64,000 nt of DNA from Janthinobacterium agaricidamnosum (GCF_003667705.1 NZ_CP033019.1:1302001-1366000); one strand, 5' to 3'; shown: positions 34,219-45,929, numbered from the stretch's first letter. Made by a program: numbers and translations. The notes: generated by a model not told the origin, from the letters alone.

Positions 34219-37200
34219 ATGAACTTCACCGATCTCTTTATCCGCCGGCCCGTGCTGGCGATGGTGGTGAGCCTGCTGCTGGTGGTGCTGGGCTTGCGCT
34301 CCCTGTTCAGCTTGCCCATCAACCAGTATCCGAAGACGCAGAACGCCGTCGTGACGATCTCGACCACCTATTACGGCGCCGACGCGCAGACGGTGGCCGG
34401 TTTCATTACGCAGCCGCTGGAATCGGCCATCGCCCAGGCGCAGGGCATCGATTACCTGTCCTCGTCGAGCAGCAGCGGCGTGTCGACCATCACGGCCACC
34501 CTGCGCCTCAATTACGACGCGAACCGGGCTTTGACGGAAATTAACACCCAGGTCAGTTCCGTGAAGAACCAGCTGCCCGCCCAAGCGCAGACGCCCGTGC
34601 TGACGGTGCAGATGGGGCAGACGACGGACGCCATGTACCTGGGCTTTTACAGCAAGACCTTGCCGACGAATAATGTGACGGATTACCTGAGCCGCGTGGT
34701 CAAGCCCAAGCTCGATTCCATCAGCGGCGTGCAGACGGCGGAACTGCTGGGCGCGCGCCTGTTCGCGCTGCGCGCCTGGCTCGATGCGGACAAGATGGCC
34801 GCGTTCGGCGTGACGGCGGCCGAGGTCAGCACTGCCCTGGGCAATAACAATTATCTGGCCGCGCTGGGGTCCAGCAAGGGGCAGATGGTGACCGTTCCCC
34901 TGACGGCGGGCACGGACCTGCATTCGGTCGAGGAATTCAGGAAGCTTGTCGTCAAACGCAGCGGCGACTCCATCGTGCGGCTGGAAGACCTGGCCACCGT
35001 CGTGCTGGGTTCGGAAAACTATGATTTCAACGTGGCTTTCAGCGGCGTGCGCTCCGTCTTCATCGGCATCAAGGTGGCGCCGGAAGCCAATATCCTCGAC
35101 GTGGCCAAGCGCGTGCGCGCCAGCTTTCCCGATATCCAGTCCCAGCTGCCGGCCGGGCTGACGGGGGAGATCGTGTACGACTCGACGTTCTTCATCAATA
35201 CCTCCATCAGGGAGGTCATCAAGACCCTGGTCGAGGCGCTGCTGATCGTCACCATCGTCATCTATCTGTTCCTGGGCAGCCTGCGGGCCGTGATCGTGCC
35301 CGTGATCGCCATGCCGCTATCGCTGATCGGCACGTTTACGGCCATGCTGGCGCTCGGCTATTCCATTAACTTGCTGACCTTGCTGGCCATCGTGCTGGCC
35401 ATCGGCCTGGTGGTCGACGACGCCATCATCGTGGTGGAAAACGTGGACCGCCACATGAAGCAGGGCCAGCCGCCGCTGGAGGCGAGCCTGCTGGCGGCGC
35501 GCGAACTGGGCAGCCCGATTCTGGCCATGACGGTGGTGCTCATCGCCGTGTACGTGCCCATCGGATTCCAGGGCGGCCTGACGGGTGCGCTGTTCACGGA
35601 ATTCGCCTTCACCCTGGCCGGCGCCGTGGCCGTGTCGGGCATCGTGGCCCTGACCCTGTCGCCCATGATGTGTTCGCGCTTTTTCCGTCCGGAACAGGAT
35701 AGCGGCCGCTTCGTGCAAGCCATCGACCGCGTCTTCGGCAAGGTGCACGACACGTACCAGCGCCTGCTGCATGCGCTGCTCGACACCTGGGTGGTGCTCA
35801 TCGTCATGGCGGCGCTATTGATGGTGGTGCTGGGGCTGATGTTCAAGATGTCGCAGTCCGAGCTGGCTCCCGAGGAAGACCAGGGCGTCGTGCTGTCGCA
35901 GGTGGTGGGCGACCCGACGGCCACGTCGGACCAGATGCAAGTGTATGCGGAGCAAATCTACCAGGTGGCCAAGGCCATGCCCGAATACAGCCAGATGTTC
36001 CAGATCACGGGCGTGCCGACGGTCAACTCGGGTTTTGGCGGCATGCTGATGACGCCGTGGAACGAGCGCACGCGCAGCGCCAAGGAAGTGCAGCAAGACT
36101 TGCAGGCGGGCTGGAACCGGATTGCCGGCGCCCGCGTGGCCGCCTTCCAGTTTCCCGCCTTGCCCGGTTCCTCGGGCTTGCCCGTGCAGTTCGTTATCTC
36201 TACCACGGAGCCGTTTGAAAATCTCGACACCATTGCGCAGCAGGTGCTGGAGAAGGCGCGTTCATCGGGCAAGTTCTATTTCATCGATACGGACTTGAAA
36301 ATCGACAAGCCGCAAGCGACCGTCGTGATCGACCGCGATAGTGTCGCCGCGCTCGGCATGACACAGCAGGATGTGGGGCAGGCGCTGGGCGCGGCCTTGG
36401 GCGGCAACTACGTCAACTATTTTTCCATCGCCGGGCGTTCCTACAAGGTGATCCCGCAGGTGCTGCAGGTGGACCGCCTGAATCCGTCGGCAGTACTGGA
36501 TTTCCACATCAAGACGCCCGGCGGCACGATGATACCGGCCAGTACCGTCGCGCATATCCAGTACGACGTCGTTCCCGAGTCGATCAACCGCTTCCAGCAA
36601 CTCAATTCCGTGACGCTTGCCGGCGTGTCCGGCGCCTCGCAGGGCGAGGTGCTGGGCTTCATGCGCGACACACTGGCCCAGGTGGCGCCCAGCGGCTACA
36701 CGGCCGATTATGCGGGGCAGTCGCGCCAGTTCGTGCAGGAATCGGGCGGCTTCATCGTCACCATGCTGTTTGCCGTGGTGATCGTCTTCCTGGCGCTGGC
36801 GGCGCAGTTCGAGAGCTTCCGCGATCCCGTCGTGATCCTCGTTTCCGTGCCGCTGGCCCTGTTTGGCGCCACCATGTTCATCTTCCTCGGCTTTGCGTCG
36901 ATCAACATCTACACGGAGGTGGGCCTGGTGACCCTGATGGGCCTGATCAGCAAGCATGGCATCCTGATCGTGGAAGTGGCCAATCAGCTGCAAAAGACAG
37001 GCAAGAGCAAGCGCGAGGCGGTGGAAGAAGCGGCTGCCGTGCGCCTGCGCCCCATCCTGATGACGACGGCCGCCATGGTGTTTGGCGTGCTGCCCCTGGT
37101 GATCGCCTCGGGCGCGGGCGCGGCCGGGCGCCACGCGATGGGGCTGGTGATTTTCACGGGCCTGTCCATTGGCACCTTGTTTACCCTGTTCGTGGTGCCG

Positions 37201-37278
37201 GCCATGTATCTGTTCCTGGCGGCGGACCACCAGGCGCTGAGCGCACGGGCGGCTGGCAAGGCGGTTCCGGCCCACTGA
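34219..37278 (+). CDS. RND multidrug-type efflux permease (HAE1 family), second unit
   Basis: A 1019-residue proton-driven exporter beginning NFTDLFIRRPVLAMVVSLLL. The helix 4 relay pair lies in GLVVDDAIIVVENVDRHM. The C-terminal half includes LVTLMGLISKHGILIVEVAN and RPILMTTAAMVFGVLPL. The N-terminal pattern resembles MexK-like permeases. Encoded with its adaptor and duct, so this operon is a complete tripartite system; no regulator is adjacent. Confidence 0.93.
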   Translation: MNFTDLFIRRPVLAMVVSLLLVVLGLRSLFSLPINQYPKTQNAVVTISTTYYGADAQTVAGFITQPLESAIAQAQGIDYLSSSSSSGVSTITATLRLNYDANRALTEINTQVSSVKNQLPAQAQTPVLTVQMGQTTDAMYLGFYSKTLPTNNVTDYLSRVVKPKLDSISGVQTAELLGARLFALRAWLDADKMAAFGVTAAEVSTALGNNNYLAALGSSKGQMVTVPLTAGTDLHSVEEFRKLVVKRSGDSIVRLEDLATVVLGSENYDFNVAFSGVRSVFIGIKVAPEANILDVAKRVRASFPDIQSQLPAGLTGEIVYDSTFFINTSIREVIKTLVEALLIVTIVIYLFLGSLRAVIVPVIAMPLSLIGTFTAMLALGYSINLLTLLAIVLAIGLVVDDAIIVVENVDRHMKQGQPPLEASLLAARELGSPILAMTVVLIAVYVPIGFQGGLTGALFTEFAFTLAGAVAVSGIVALTLSPMMCSRFFRPEQDSGRFVQAIDRVFGKVHDTYQRLLHALLDTWVVLIVMAALLMVVLGLMFKMSQSELAPEEDQGVVLSQVVGDPTATSDQMQVYAEQIYQVAKAMPEYSQMFQITGVPTVNSGFGGMLMTPWNERTRSAKEVQQDLQAGWNRIAGARVAAFQFPALPGSSGLPVQFVISTTEPFENLDTIAQQVLEKARSSGKFYFIDTDLKIDKPQATVVIDRDSVAALGMTQQDVGQALGAALGGNYVNYFSIAGRSYKVIPQVLQVDRLNPSAVLDFHIKTPGGTMIPASTVAHIQYDVVPESINRFQQLNSVTLAGVSGASQGEVLGFMRDTLAQVAPSGYTADYAGQSRQFVQESGGFIVTMLFAVVIVFLALAAQFESFRDPVVILVSVPLALFGATMFIFLGFASINIYTEVGLVTLMGLISKHGILIVEVANQLQKTGKSKREAVEEAAAVRLRPILMTTAAMVFGVLPLVIASGAGAAGRHAMGLVIFTGLSIGTLFTLFVVPAMYLFLAADHQALSARAAGKAVPAH

Positions 37279-37314
37279 CGCGCGGTGGCTGCGAGATATT
37301 GCGCTCTGCAATAA

Positions 37315-37340
37315 AAAGAGCCTTCATCGGAAGGCTCTTT
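37315..37340 (+). terminator. Intrinsic terminator of the second RND operon
   Basis: AAAGAGCCTTC, loop ATCG, GAAGGCTCTTT. Only the loop's first base differs from the terminator at 31338-31363. Confidence 0.93.
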
Positions 37341-37402
37341 GTTGCGTATTCTGCTACGGGCTTGCAGCCCGGCCGGTCGTCGGGGCGGAGCGCAGGCGGT
37401 AT

Positions 37403-37795
37403 TTAGCTGCCGCGTGGTGGGGTGGTGCCGGTCCCTGTGCCCGTCCCGCCCCCTGTGCCAGTTCCGGTCCCAGTGCCGGTTCCGGTCCCTGTCCCGTTAC
37501 CGGTGCCGGTACCCGGCGTCGTGTTGGGCGTGGTGGTCGGCGGCGTGGTCGTGCCGTCGGGATTGGTGGTCGTGCCCGGTGCAACGGATGGGGTAGCGGG
37601 CGTGGTGGTGTCCGGCGTGGTGGTGCCGCTGGTGCCCGAGGTGCCGCTGCCGCCTGTGCCGGGCGTGGTGGCGGGCGTAGCTGGCGTGGCCGGGGCGGTC
37701 GTGGTTTCGTTATGCTTGTTGCAGCCGCCCAGCAGCGCGCAGACGATGGCGGTGCCGAGGACAAGCTTGCTGGTGCTAGGGAGTGGGGCCGTCAT
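37403..37795 (-). CDS. Small lipoprotein with Thr/Gly/Pro low-complexity body
   Basis: A 130-residue predicted lipoprotein with lipobox LLGGC (cysteine near residue 25). The mature chain is almost entirely Thr, Gly, Pro, Asn and Ala, ending in an uninterrupted Gly-Thr dipeptide run. Such a body is likely disordered, perhaps a surface linker. ATG 37795 is favoured by AAAGGAA upstream. The plus strand also has a long open frame through the same repeats, which I take as an artefact of the repeat. The upstream gap to 38049 holds two unannotated hairpins (37849-37870, 37986-38001). Confidence 0.75.
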   Translation of the reverse strand: MTAPLPSTSKLVLGTAIVCALLGGCNKHNETTTAPATPATPATTPGTGGSGTSGTSGTTTPDTTTPATPSVAPGTTTNPDGTTTPPTTTPNTTPGTGTGNGTGTGTGTGTGTGTGGGTGTGTGTTPPRGS

Positions 37796-38048
37796 GATTG
37801 TTCCTTTCTCGTTGGAAAGCTGTCGTGGGTAGTCATACCTTGCCAACTGCCTGCCACGGTGCGGGCAGGCCGTCGTAGCAAGGCTGGCATCGCTTGCAAA
37901 AAATTAGAGTGGGCAGGTGCGCGCAGGTTCACCGGATTTACAAATCAACGGCTATCGGCAGCAGGATCGGCGATCCGTTTTGATATGGCGCAAACGCGCC
38001 ACGTGAACGAGAAAGAAAGGGCCAGGACAGGACGTCCCGGCCGCGGGC

Positions 38049-38972
38049 TTATTTTGCGGCAGGGGCCTTGCTCACTTCCACTTCCCAATCCACGCCTGAC
38101 GCGACGTGGTGTTTGGCGGCGAAGTCGCCCTGGCTGATGGCCACGGCCACGTCGAGCAGGCTGTTCAGGTAAACCAGCGGCTTGCCTTTGGCGACGCCGC
38201 CAAACGTGTGCTCGAACGGCGCGATTACCTTGGCCACTTGCTTGCCCTTGTGCAGGATGCGTACTTGCAGCGGATCGTGCAGTTTCACCTGCAATTCGTC
38301 GAGCAGCGATTTCGGGATATTCGTCCAGACATTGCCATATTTCACATCGAGCACGGGCACGATACCGCGGATGGTATTGCCGTCGCGCACGGGTTTTTGA
38401 TACGCGATCTTGACCACGGATGCGCTGGGCAATGACGGGCCCACCTGTTCGTAGGTGATGGCGCCCGAGGCCAGGCGCGCGCCCACGTACGCGTACACGT
38501 CGCGGCCATGGAAAGTGTAGGACTCGGCGGAGCCCGCCAGGCGGTTGACCTTTTCATCGATTTCACGCAGTTCGGCCACGCCGTCGCGCTCGGCGATCAG
38601 GGTGAACAGGCCGTTGTCCGGCCCCACGAAGTAGCGGCCACCCTTGGTTTTCAGCACCACCGACTTGCGCGCCGTGCCCACGCCCGGGTCGATGACGGAA
38701 ACAAACACCGTGCCTTGCGGCCAGTAATTGGCCGTCTGGTACAAACGGTAGGCGCCCAGCCAGATGTCGTAGTCGGGAATCTGGTGCGTCAGGTCCGAAA
38801 TGGTGAGCTGGGGATCGACGCCATAGGCGACGCCATGCATGGCGGACACGGCGCCGTCGGCCGTGCCGAAGTCCGTCATCAGCACCAGCGGCGCGGCAGC
38901 CTGGGCACTGGATAACAGGAGGGCGCTCAGGCAGGCACCGGCGACGAGATGGGAGATTCGTTTGATAATCAT
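38049..38972 (-). CDS. Exported SAM hydroxide adenosyltransferase family protein
   Basis: A 307-residue member of the SAM hydrolase/halogenase-like (DUF62) family. It shows the motifs LMTDFGTADGAVSAMHG (near residue 31), SVIDPGVGTARKSV, the FVGPDNGLFTL core and TFHGRDVYAYVGARLASG. Family enzymes split SAM into adenosine and methionine using water. This copy has a clear Sec signal peptide (residues 1-26, AGACLSALLLSSAQAAA) and so should act in the periplasm, where SAM is not expected. AAAGGA precedes ATG 38972. A repeat element separates it from the TonB receptor upstream. Confidence 0.87.
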   Translation of the reverse strand: MIIKRISHLVAGACLSALLLSSAQAAAPLVLMTDFGTADGAVSAMHGVAYGVDPQLTISDLTHQIPDYDIWLGAYRLYQTANYWPQGTVFVSVIDPGVGTARKSVVLKTKGGRYFVGPDNGLFTLIAERDGVAELREIDEKVNRLAGSAESYTFHGRDVYAYVGARLASGAITYEQVGPSLPSASVVKIAYQKPVRDGNTIRGIVPVLDVKYGNVWTNIPKSLLDELQVKLHDPLQVRILHKGKQVAKVIAPFEHTFGGVAKGKPLVYLNSLLDVAVAISQGDFAAKHHVASGVDWEVEVSKAPAAK

Positions 38973-39012
38973 GTTTTATCCTTTGCTTTTAGTACAAATA
39001 ACAGTGCTTGGA

Positions 39013-39130
39013 AACGCATAACAAAACCGTAGCGAGCAGCAGTGAGTTGTGGCTAAGAAGCGCAACCGTACTGTAGTACGGTGAGCATCGCAGGCCGCAA
39101 ATCACGACGCGCAGTAGGTTTTGTTGGCGT

Positions 39131-39132
<2 letters not shown>
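39013..39132 (+). repeat. Copy 4 of the dispersed palindromic element
   Basis: The left arm AACGCATAACAAAACC (39013-39028) and the right arm GGTTTTGTTGGCGTT (39117-39131) are complementary apart from a two-base mismatch. Inner stem GTGAGTTGTGGC (39042-39053) pairs with GCCGCAAATCAC (39094-39105) with few mismatches. The apical hairpin CCGTAC-TGTA-GTACGG is at 39066-39081. The right arm runs into the stop codon of the TonB receptor (39131-39133). Confidence 0.88.
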
Positions 39133-41635
<2,503 letters not shown>

Positions 41636-41747
41636 GGCGGTGTCCTTTTGGCTCGATTAGTGTTAGTACGGAAACAGTTGCAATGAGCTTAAGGGAGGTG
41701 GCGGTGTGCGCTAACGATTCTTTCTGGATATGCTTATGCTGTTGTTT

Positions 41748-42626
41748 TTATGCCGCCAGATTGCGCAGCAGGGCGGGAATCTCGGTCGGGATTTCGCGCG
41801 CCAGGTAGCCGAGGATGCCGAAGCGCAAGGCCAGCTGTTCGCCCGCCAGCGCATGCAGGGCGATGCCCCAGGCGCACGCCTGCTCCAGCGGCGCGCCGCG
41901 CGCGGCCAGGCCCGTGATGATGCCGGCCAGGGTGTCGCCGGAACCGGAAATGGCCAGGCCGATATTGCCGCCCGCATGCGTCCAAGTGTTGCCATCGGGC
42001 ATGGCGATGACGGTCAGCGCGCCTTTCAGCGCGACGATGGCATGCCAGCGCCGCGCCGCGTCCACGGCGCAGGCATGCGGGTCGGCCAGCACGGCATCTT
42101 TGGTCACGCCCATCAGCTGGGCCAGCTCGCCCGCGTGCGGCGTCAGCAGCACGGGCTGCTTAAAATGAAACTGCGGCGGCTGGCGCACGACCTGCATGGC
42201 GCAGGCGTCGAGGATCAGGCGGCTGCCGGCAAACAGGGGCAGCAGGTGGCGCATCAGCTCGCAGCTAGCGGCTGTGTCGCACATGCCTGGCCCGACGAGC
42301 ACGGCATCGACCTTGCCGGCCAGCGGCGCCAGCTGGTGGCGCGCCTCGTGGCGGAAGCCGCCCTGCGCCGTTTCGTCCAGGCCGATGACCCGCGCCTCGG
42401 GCATGGCGACGGCCACTTGCGCCGCCACCGACGCGCCCGTCGCCAGGGTCAGCTTGCCCGCGCCCGCGCGCAGGGCGGCCGTGGCTGCCAGCACAATGGC
42501 GCCCGGCATTTCTTCCGAGCCGGCGACGATCAGCAGATGGCCGCGCACTTCCTTGTCGCCGTCGGGCTGGGGCATGGGCAGGGGCCAGGAGCGCAGCAGG
42601 GAGGGGGTGATGTCGATGGCGTCCAT
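41748..42626 (-). CDS. nnrD: ADP-dependent NAD(P)H-hydrate dehydratase
   Basis: A 292-residue ribokinase-fold enzyme repairing damaged NAD(P)H hydrates (NADHX). Hallmarks are HLLIVAGSEEMPGA, LTPHAGELAQLMG and the catalytic loop NIGLAISGSGDTLAGIITGL near the end. Unlike E. coli Nnr there is no N-terminal epimerase domain, so the epimerase must be a separate gene. ATG 42626 has CGGAG upstream. It follows the histidine phosphatase by 17 bases on the same strand. Confidence 0.9.
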   Translation of the reverse strand: MDAIDITPSLLRSWPLPMPQPDGDKEVRGHLLIVAGSEEMPGAIVLAATAALRAGAGKLTLATGASVAAQVAVAMPEARVIGLDETAQGGFRHEARHQLAPLAGKVDAVLVGPGMCDTAASCELMRHLLPLFAGSRLILDACAMQVVRQPPQFHFKQPVLLTPHAGELAQLMGVTKDAVLADPHACAVDAARRWHAIVALKGALTVIAMPDGNTWTHAGGNIGLAISGSGDTLAGIITGLAARGAPLEQACAWGIALHALAGEQLALRFGILGYLAREIPTEIPALLRNLAA

Positions 42627-42643
42627 GGATGAGCTCCGAAGGA

Positions 42644-43408
42644 TCAGGATTTCGGTGCGGCCGGCATGTCGGGCTGTGCCGTGACGGGTGTGCCGGCCGC
42701 TTCCAGCGGCGCGACGAAGTTGCACAAGTCCAGCTGCAGCTTGCCGTGTCTGCCCAGGGCGGGGTTGAAGGCATACGAGGTGATGCCGCAGTTGGGCACG
42801 TCGGCCGCCTTGTCGATGGCCAGGATGGTGTGCTCGTCGCAGCGCTCGAGCAGGTAGCGGAAGCAATTGACGATGACCTGGTGGCCGACGATCAGCACCC
42901 GTTCACCCCGGTATTCGCGGGTGATGGTGTCGAGCACGCTGCGCAGGCGCAGGATGACGTCGCACCAGCTTTCGCCGCCCGGCGGGCGGAAATAAAACTT
43001 GCCGACGTGCTGGCGCTGTTCGTGCAATTCCGGGTACTTGCTGGCGATACCGTGCACGGTCAGGCGGTCGAGGATGCCGAATTCCTTTTCGCGCAGGCGT
43101 TCGTCGGCCACCACGGCGCCCAAGCTGTCGGCATCGATGCGCGCCAGCACGGCGTGCGCCGTCTGCTGGGCCCGCACGTAGGGCGAATACAGCACGACGG
43201 TCGGTTGTTGTTCAGGGGGGAGGGCGGCGAACCAGTCGCCGAGGGCTTGCGCCTGGCGCGCGCCAAGCTCGGAGAGGGGGACGTCGACATCGCGCTCGGC
43301 GATGGCGATTAATAACTGTTTTTCCGCTTCGGCGGCATCGCGCGCCACGTTGCCGGCACTTTGGCCGTGACGCACGATCCAGATTTGCTGCGGCCATTTC
43401 TGTTCCAT
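42644..43408 (-). CDS. Histidine phosphatase (phosphoglycerate mutase-like) family protein
   Basis: A 254-residue enzyme with the catalytic RHG motif (IWIVRHGQSAGNVA, residues 9-22), the second arginine motif YSPYVRAQQTA and the second catalytic histidine in VLIVGHQVIVNCF. The long loop after RHG and PGGESWCDVILRLRSV match broad-specificity phosphatases. Physiological substrate unknown. ATG 43408 is chosen so that the RHG motif falls near the N-terminus. Confidence 0.88.
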   Translation of the reverse strand: MEQKWPQQIWIVRHGQSAGNVARDAAEAEKQLLIAIAERDVDVPLSELGARQAQALGDWFAALPPEQQPTVVLYSPYVRAQQTAHAVLARIDADSLGAVVADERLREKEFGILDRLTVHGIASKYPELHEQRQHVGKFYFRPPGGESWCDVILRLRSVLDTITREYRGERVLIVGHQVIVNCFRYLLERCDEHTILAIDKAADVPNCGITSYAFNPALGRHGKLQLDLCNFVAPLEAAGTPVTAQPDMPAAPKS

Positions 43409-43488
43409 CGCCTTGCGCCTTCCTCCGTATTGATTGCGATCCAATATAGACGAAAGCGGCAAGGCGCGGCGCGCAACTCGTTGGGCTT

Positions 43489-44889
43489 TTAGGCGGCGTG
43501 TTCCGCCTCATCCAGGTCCGGCGCGTCGTCGCTGTTGTAGACGGCCAGGTCGGTCTCGCCCATGACCCGGCTGGTGACGGTGCCGGCCGTGATCGAGCCG
43601 CTCACGTTCAGGGCCGTGCGGCCCATGTCGATCAGCGGTTCGACGGAGATCAGCAAGCCGGCCAGCGCGACGGGCAAGTCCATCGCCGACAGCACGATCA
43701 GGGCGGCAAACGTGGCGCCGCCGCCCACGCCGGCCACGCCGACGGAACCGATGGTGATGATGGCCAGCAAGGGCAGCAGGAAGCTGATGGTGAACGGATC
43801 GACGCCGACGGTGGGGGCGATCATGACGGCGAGCATGGCCGGATAGATGCCGGCGCAGCCATTCTGGCCGATGGTCGAGCCGAACGAGGCGGCGAAGTTG
43901 GCGATGCCTTCCGGCGTGCCCAGGCGCTGGGTTTGCGTCTGCACGCTCATCGGGATGGAACCGGCGCTGGTGCGCGAGGTAAAGGCGAAGGCCAGCACGG
44001 GGAAGACTTTTTTCACGAAGCGCAGCGGGTTCAGGCCCACGCCGGCGATGATGGCCAGATGCACGAGGAACATCAATATCAGCGCGCTGTACGAGGCGAC
44101 GACGAAGTTGATCAATTTCAAGATGTCCGTGTAGCTCGACGACGCCACCACTTCAAACATCAGCGCGAACACGCCGTACGGCGTCAGGCGCAGCACCAGG
44201 GTGACCATGCGCATGACGATGGCGTGCGCCACTTTCATGAAGTGCTCGAAGGACGCGAAAATTTCCGGCTTTTTCGCCGCGATGCCCGTGGCCGAGATGC
44301 CGATGAAGATCGAGAACACGACCACGGCGATGGTCGACGTCTTGCGCGCGCCCGTCATGTCGAGGAAGGGGTTGGTCGGGACGAAGCTGACCAGCAGTTT
44401 CGGCAGCGACAGGGCTTTCGCCGTTTCCAGCGAGCCTTGCAGCTGCACGCCGCGCGCCACTTCGGCCGCGCTCGAGGTCAGGCCGACTGCCGTCAGGCCG
44501 AACAGCTTGGCCATCAAAATGCCCAGCGCGGCGGCGATCGTGGTGGTAATGAGCAGGGTGCCGATGGTCAGCGCGCTGATCTTGCCCAGGGAACTCGCAT
44601 CCTTGAGCTTTAAAATGGCGGAGATGATGGAGACCATGATCAGCGGCATGATGATCATCTGCAGCAGTTTGACATAGCCGCTGCCGACGATGTCGATGTA
44701 TTCATTGGTGCCCGCGATGACGGGCGAACCGGCGCCGTACAGCCACTGCACGGCCGCGCCCAGCAGCACGCCCAGGCCCAGGCCCGTGAAGACGCGCACG
44801 GTGAACGTCGCGTGTTTGCGTTGCTGGTGGAACATGAAGGCGAAGACGATCAGCGCAACGAGCAGGTTCAGAATGATGTTAATTGCCAT
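43489..44889 (-). CDS. tcyP: L-cystine symporter TcyP (YdjN family)
   Basis: A 466-residue dicarboxylate/amino acid:cation symporter, the usual length for TcyP. Its hairpin and substrate-site motifs are FTSRTSAGSIPMSVQTQTQR, FAASFGSTIGQNGCAGIYPA and GVAGVGGGATFAALIVLSA. It imports L-cystine across the inner membrane. It is monocistronic, reading away from the small gene at 45146. The upstream gap holds two palindromes at 44952-44988 that may regulate it. Confidence 0.9.
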   Translation of the reverse strand: MAINIILNLLVALIVFAFMFHQQRKHATFTVRVFTGLGLGVLLGAAVQWLYGAGSPVIAGTNEYIDIVGSGYVKLLQMIIMPLIMVSIISAILKLKDASSLGKISALTIGTLLITTTIAAALGILMAKLFGLTAVGLTSSAAEVARGVQLQGSLETAKALSLPKLLVSFVPTNPFLDMTGARKTSTIAVVVFSIFIGISATGIAAKKPEIFASFEHFMKVAHAIVMRMVTLVLRLTPYGVFALMFEVVASSSYTDILKLINFVVASYSALILMFLVHLAIIAGVGLNPLRFVKKVFPVLAFAFTSRTSAGSIPMSVQTQTQRLGTPEGIANFAASFGSTIGQNGCAGIYPAMLAVMIAPTVGVDPFTISFLLPLLAIITIGSVGVAGVGGGATFAALIVLSAMDLPVALAGLLISVEPLIDMGRTALNVSGSITAGTVTSRVMGETDLAVYNSDDAPDLDEAEHAA

Positions 44890-44951
44890 GAAGGGGCCTT
44901 ATCTTGGTTTTATTCGAGACTGCGGAGAGCACTTTACTACAAGTCATTGCT

Positions 44952-44988
44952 GCCCCAGCCTGGGGCGAAAGGGCAAGCACTGTACAGT
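44952..44988. promoter_or_regulatory. Pair of palindromes between tcyP and the NTF2-like gene
   Basis: GCCCCAG-C-CTGGGGC (44952-44966) and ACTGTACAGT (44979-44988) lie 63 and 90 bases upstream of the tcyP start in a divergent spacer. They are placed as operators would be. The bound factor is unknown; the second lacks the 8-base spacing of a LexA box. Confidence 0.4.
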
Positions 44989-45145
44989 ACTATGGGGTGT
45001 TTTACGCGATACTGCTGCGAATATTACGCTATATAAATATGCTCCACAGGCATAAGCCTTCAGGATGATTGTGAAATTGGCTATTTCGTGCCAGCATGGT
45101 TTTCCCGTTTGTTAATATGCGCGCGTGATTTTAATAAGGAAAAAA

Positions 45146-45523
45146 ATGAATGCTTTAACGGAAGTACAAGTGCTGGATGCGGAAGAGCGCTTGCGCCTGG
45201 CCATGATGGCGTCCGACGTGGCCGCGCTGAATGTCTTGCTGGCCGACGAGCTACTGTTTACGAATCACCTGGGTCATCTGCTGAGCAAGCATGCGGACCT
45301 GGCCGCGCACGAGCAGCGCCTGCTGGCCATCACGGACTTGCGCGCGTCCGAGCGCCATGTGCGCATCAACGGCAACGTGGCCGTGGTCTCCGTGCGCATG
45401 CAGTTGACGGGCAAGTATCACGACGTGGAAACGCATGGCGACTTCCGTTTTACGCGCGTGTGGGCGCAGGATGCGGCCGGCGCGCTGCAAGTGATCGCCG
45501 CCCATTCGGGCGTCGTGGCTTGA
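45146..45523 (+). CDS. NTF2/SnoaL-like (DUF4440-type) small protein
   Basis: A 125-residue single-domain protein with the cone-shaped NTF2 pattern: an N-terminal helix (VLDAEERLRLAMMASDVAAL), LLADELLFTNHLGHLLSK and C-terminal beta strands (HGDFRFTRVWAQ). Such proteins are often small-molecule-binding or isomerase-like; the ligand here is unknown. ATG 45146 has AAGGA 5 bases upstream. The next gene starts 13 bases after it. Confidence 0.8.
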   Translation: MNALTEVQVLDAEERLRLAMMASDVAALNVLLADELLFTNHLGHLLSKHADLAAHEQRLLAITDLRASERHVRINGNVAVVSVRMQLTGKYHDVETHGDFRFTRVWAQDAAGALQVIAAHSGVVA

Positions 45524-45536
45524 GGAGCACGGTTTA

Positions 45537-45926
45537 GTGGATCATCGTTCCAAAGGGCAGCTGTTTGAAGCTGTCATCGCCGCCGGCCCCGCCACGCTCG
45601 CTATCACGGCCGGCTATCCTCTGCTGCTGTACAACCTGGTGCGTACCTGGGCCGACGCCCCCGGCGCCAATGCGCTGGCCGCGCTGCTGCTGACGGGCGG
45701 CCTGTGGGCCTTGCTGGAATTCTGGCGCATCGCGCTGGCGACGGTGGCGCGCAAGGCCTATGCATTCAACTGGCGCTTCTGGCTGGCCATCGCCGGCTTC
45801 CTTGCCTGCTTCGTGCGTTTCGTGCCGGACATGCCGGCCGGACTGATGTTGTTGCTGATGGTGTTGCCCGCGCTGGCGTGGACGCATTTCATCTTGTTGC
45901 AGATCAAGCGGCCGCGCGACCTGTAG
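45537..45926 (+). CDS. Small multi-span membrane protein, unknown function
   Basis: A 129-residue protein with about four hydrophobic segments (residues 15-33, 43-66, 79-94, 100-121). I do not recognise the family. The GTG start at 45537 has GAGGAG 9 bases upstream. It appears co-transcribed with the NTF2-like gene and converges on the YigZ gene, with 3 bases between stop codons. Confidence 0.7.
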   Translation: MDHRSKGQLFEAVIAAGPATLAITAGYPLLLYNLVRTWADAPGANALAALLLTGGLWALLEFWRIALATVARKAYAFNWRFWLAIAGFLACFVRFVPDMPAGLMLLLMVLPALAWTHFILLQIKRPRDL

Positions 45927-45929
45927 GGT

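Noticed and set aside
37422..37832. Plus-strand Val/Pro repeat ORF
   Set aside because: It is the complement of the Gly-Thr repeat. The minus frame has a lipobox and a ribosome-binding site.
44979..44988. ACTGTACAGT as a LexA box upstream of tcyP
   Set aside because: A LexA box needs CTGT and ACAG separated by eight bases; here they are adjacent. It is kept only as a generic palindrome.
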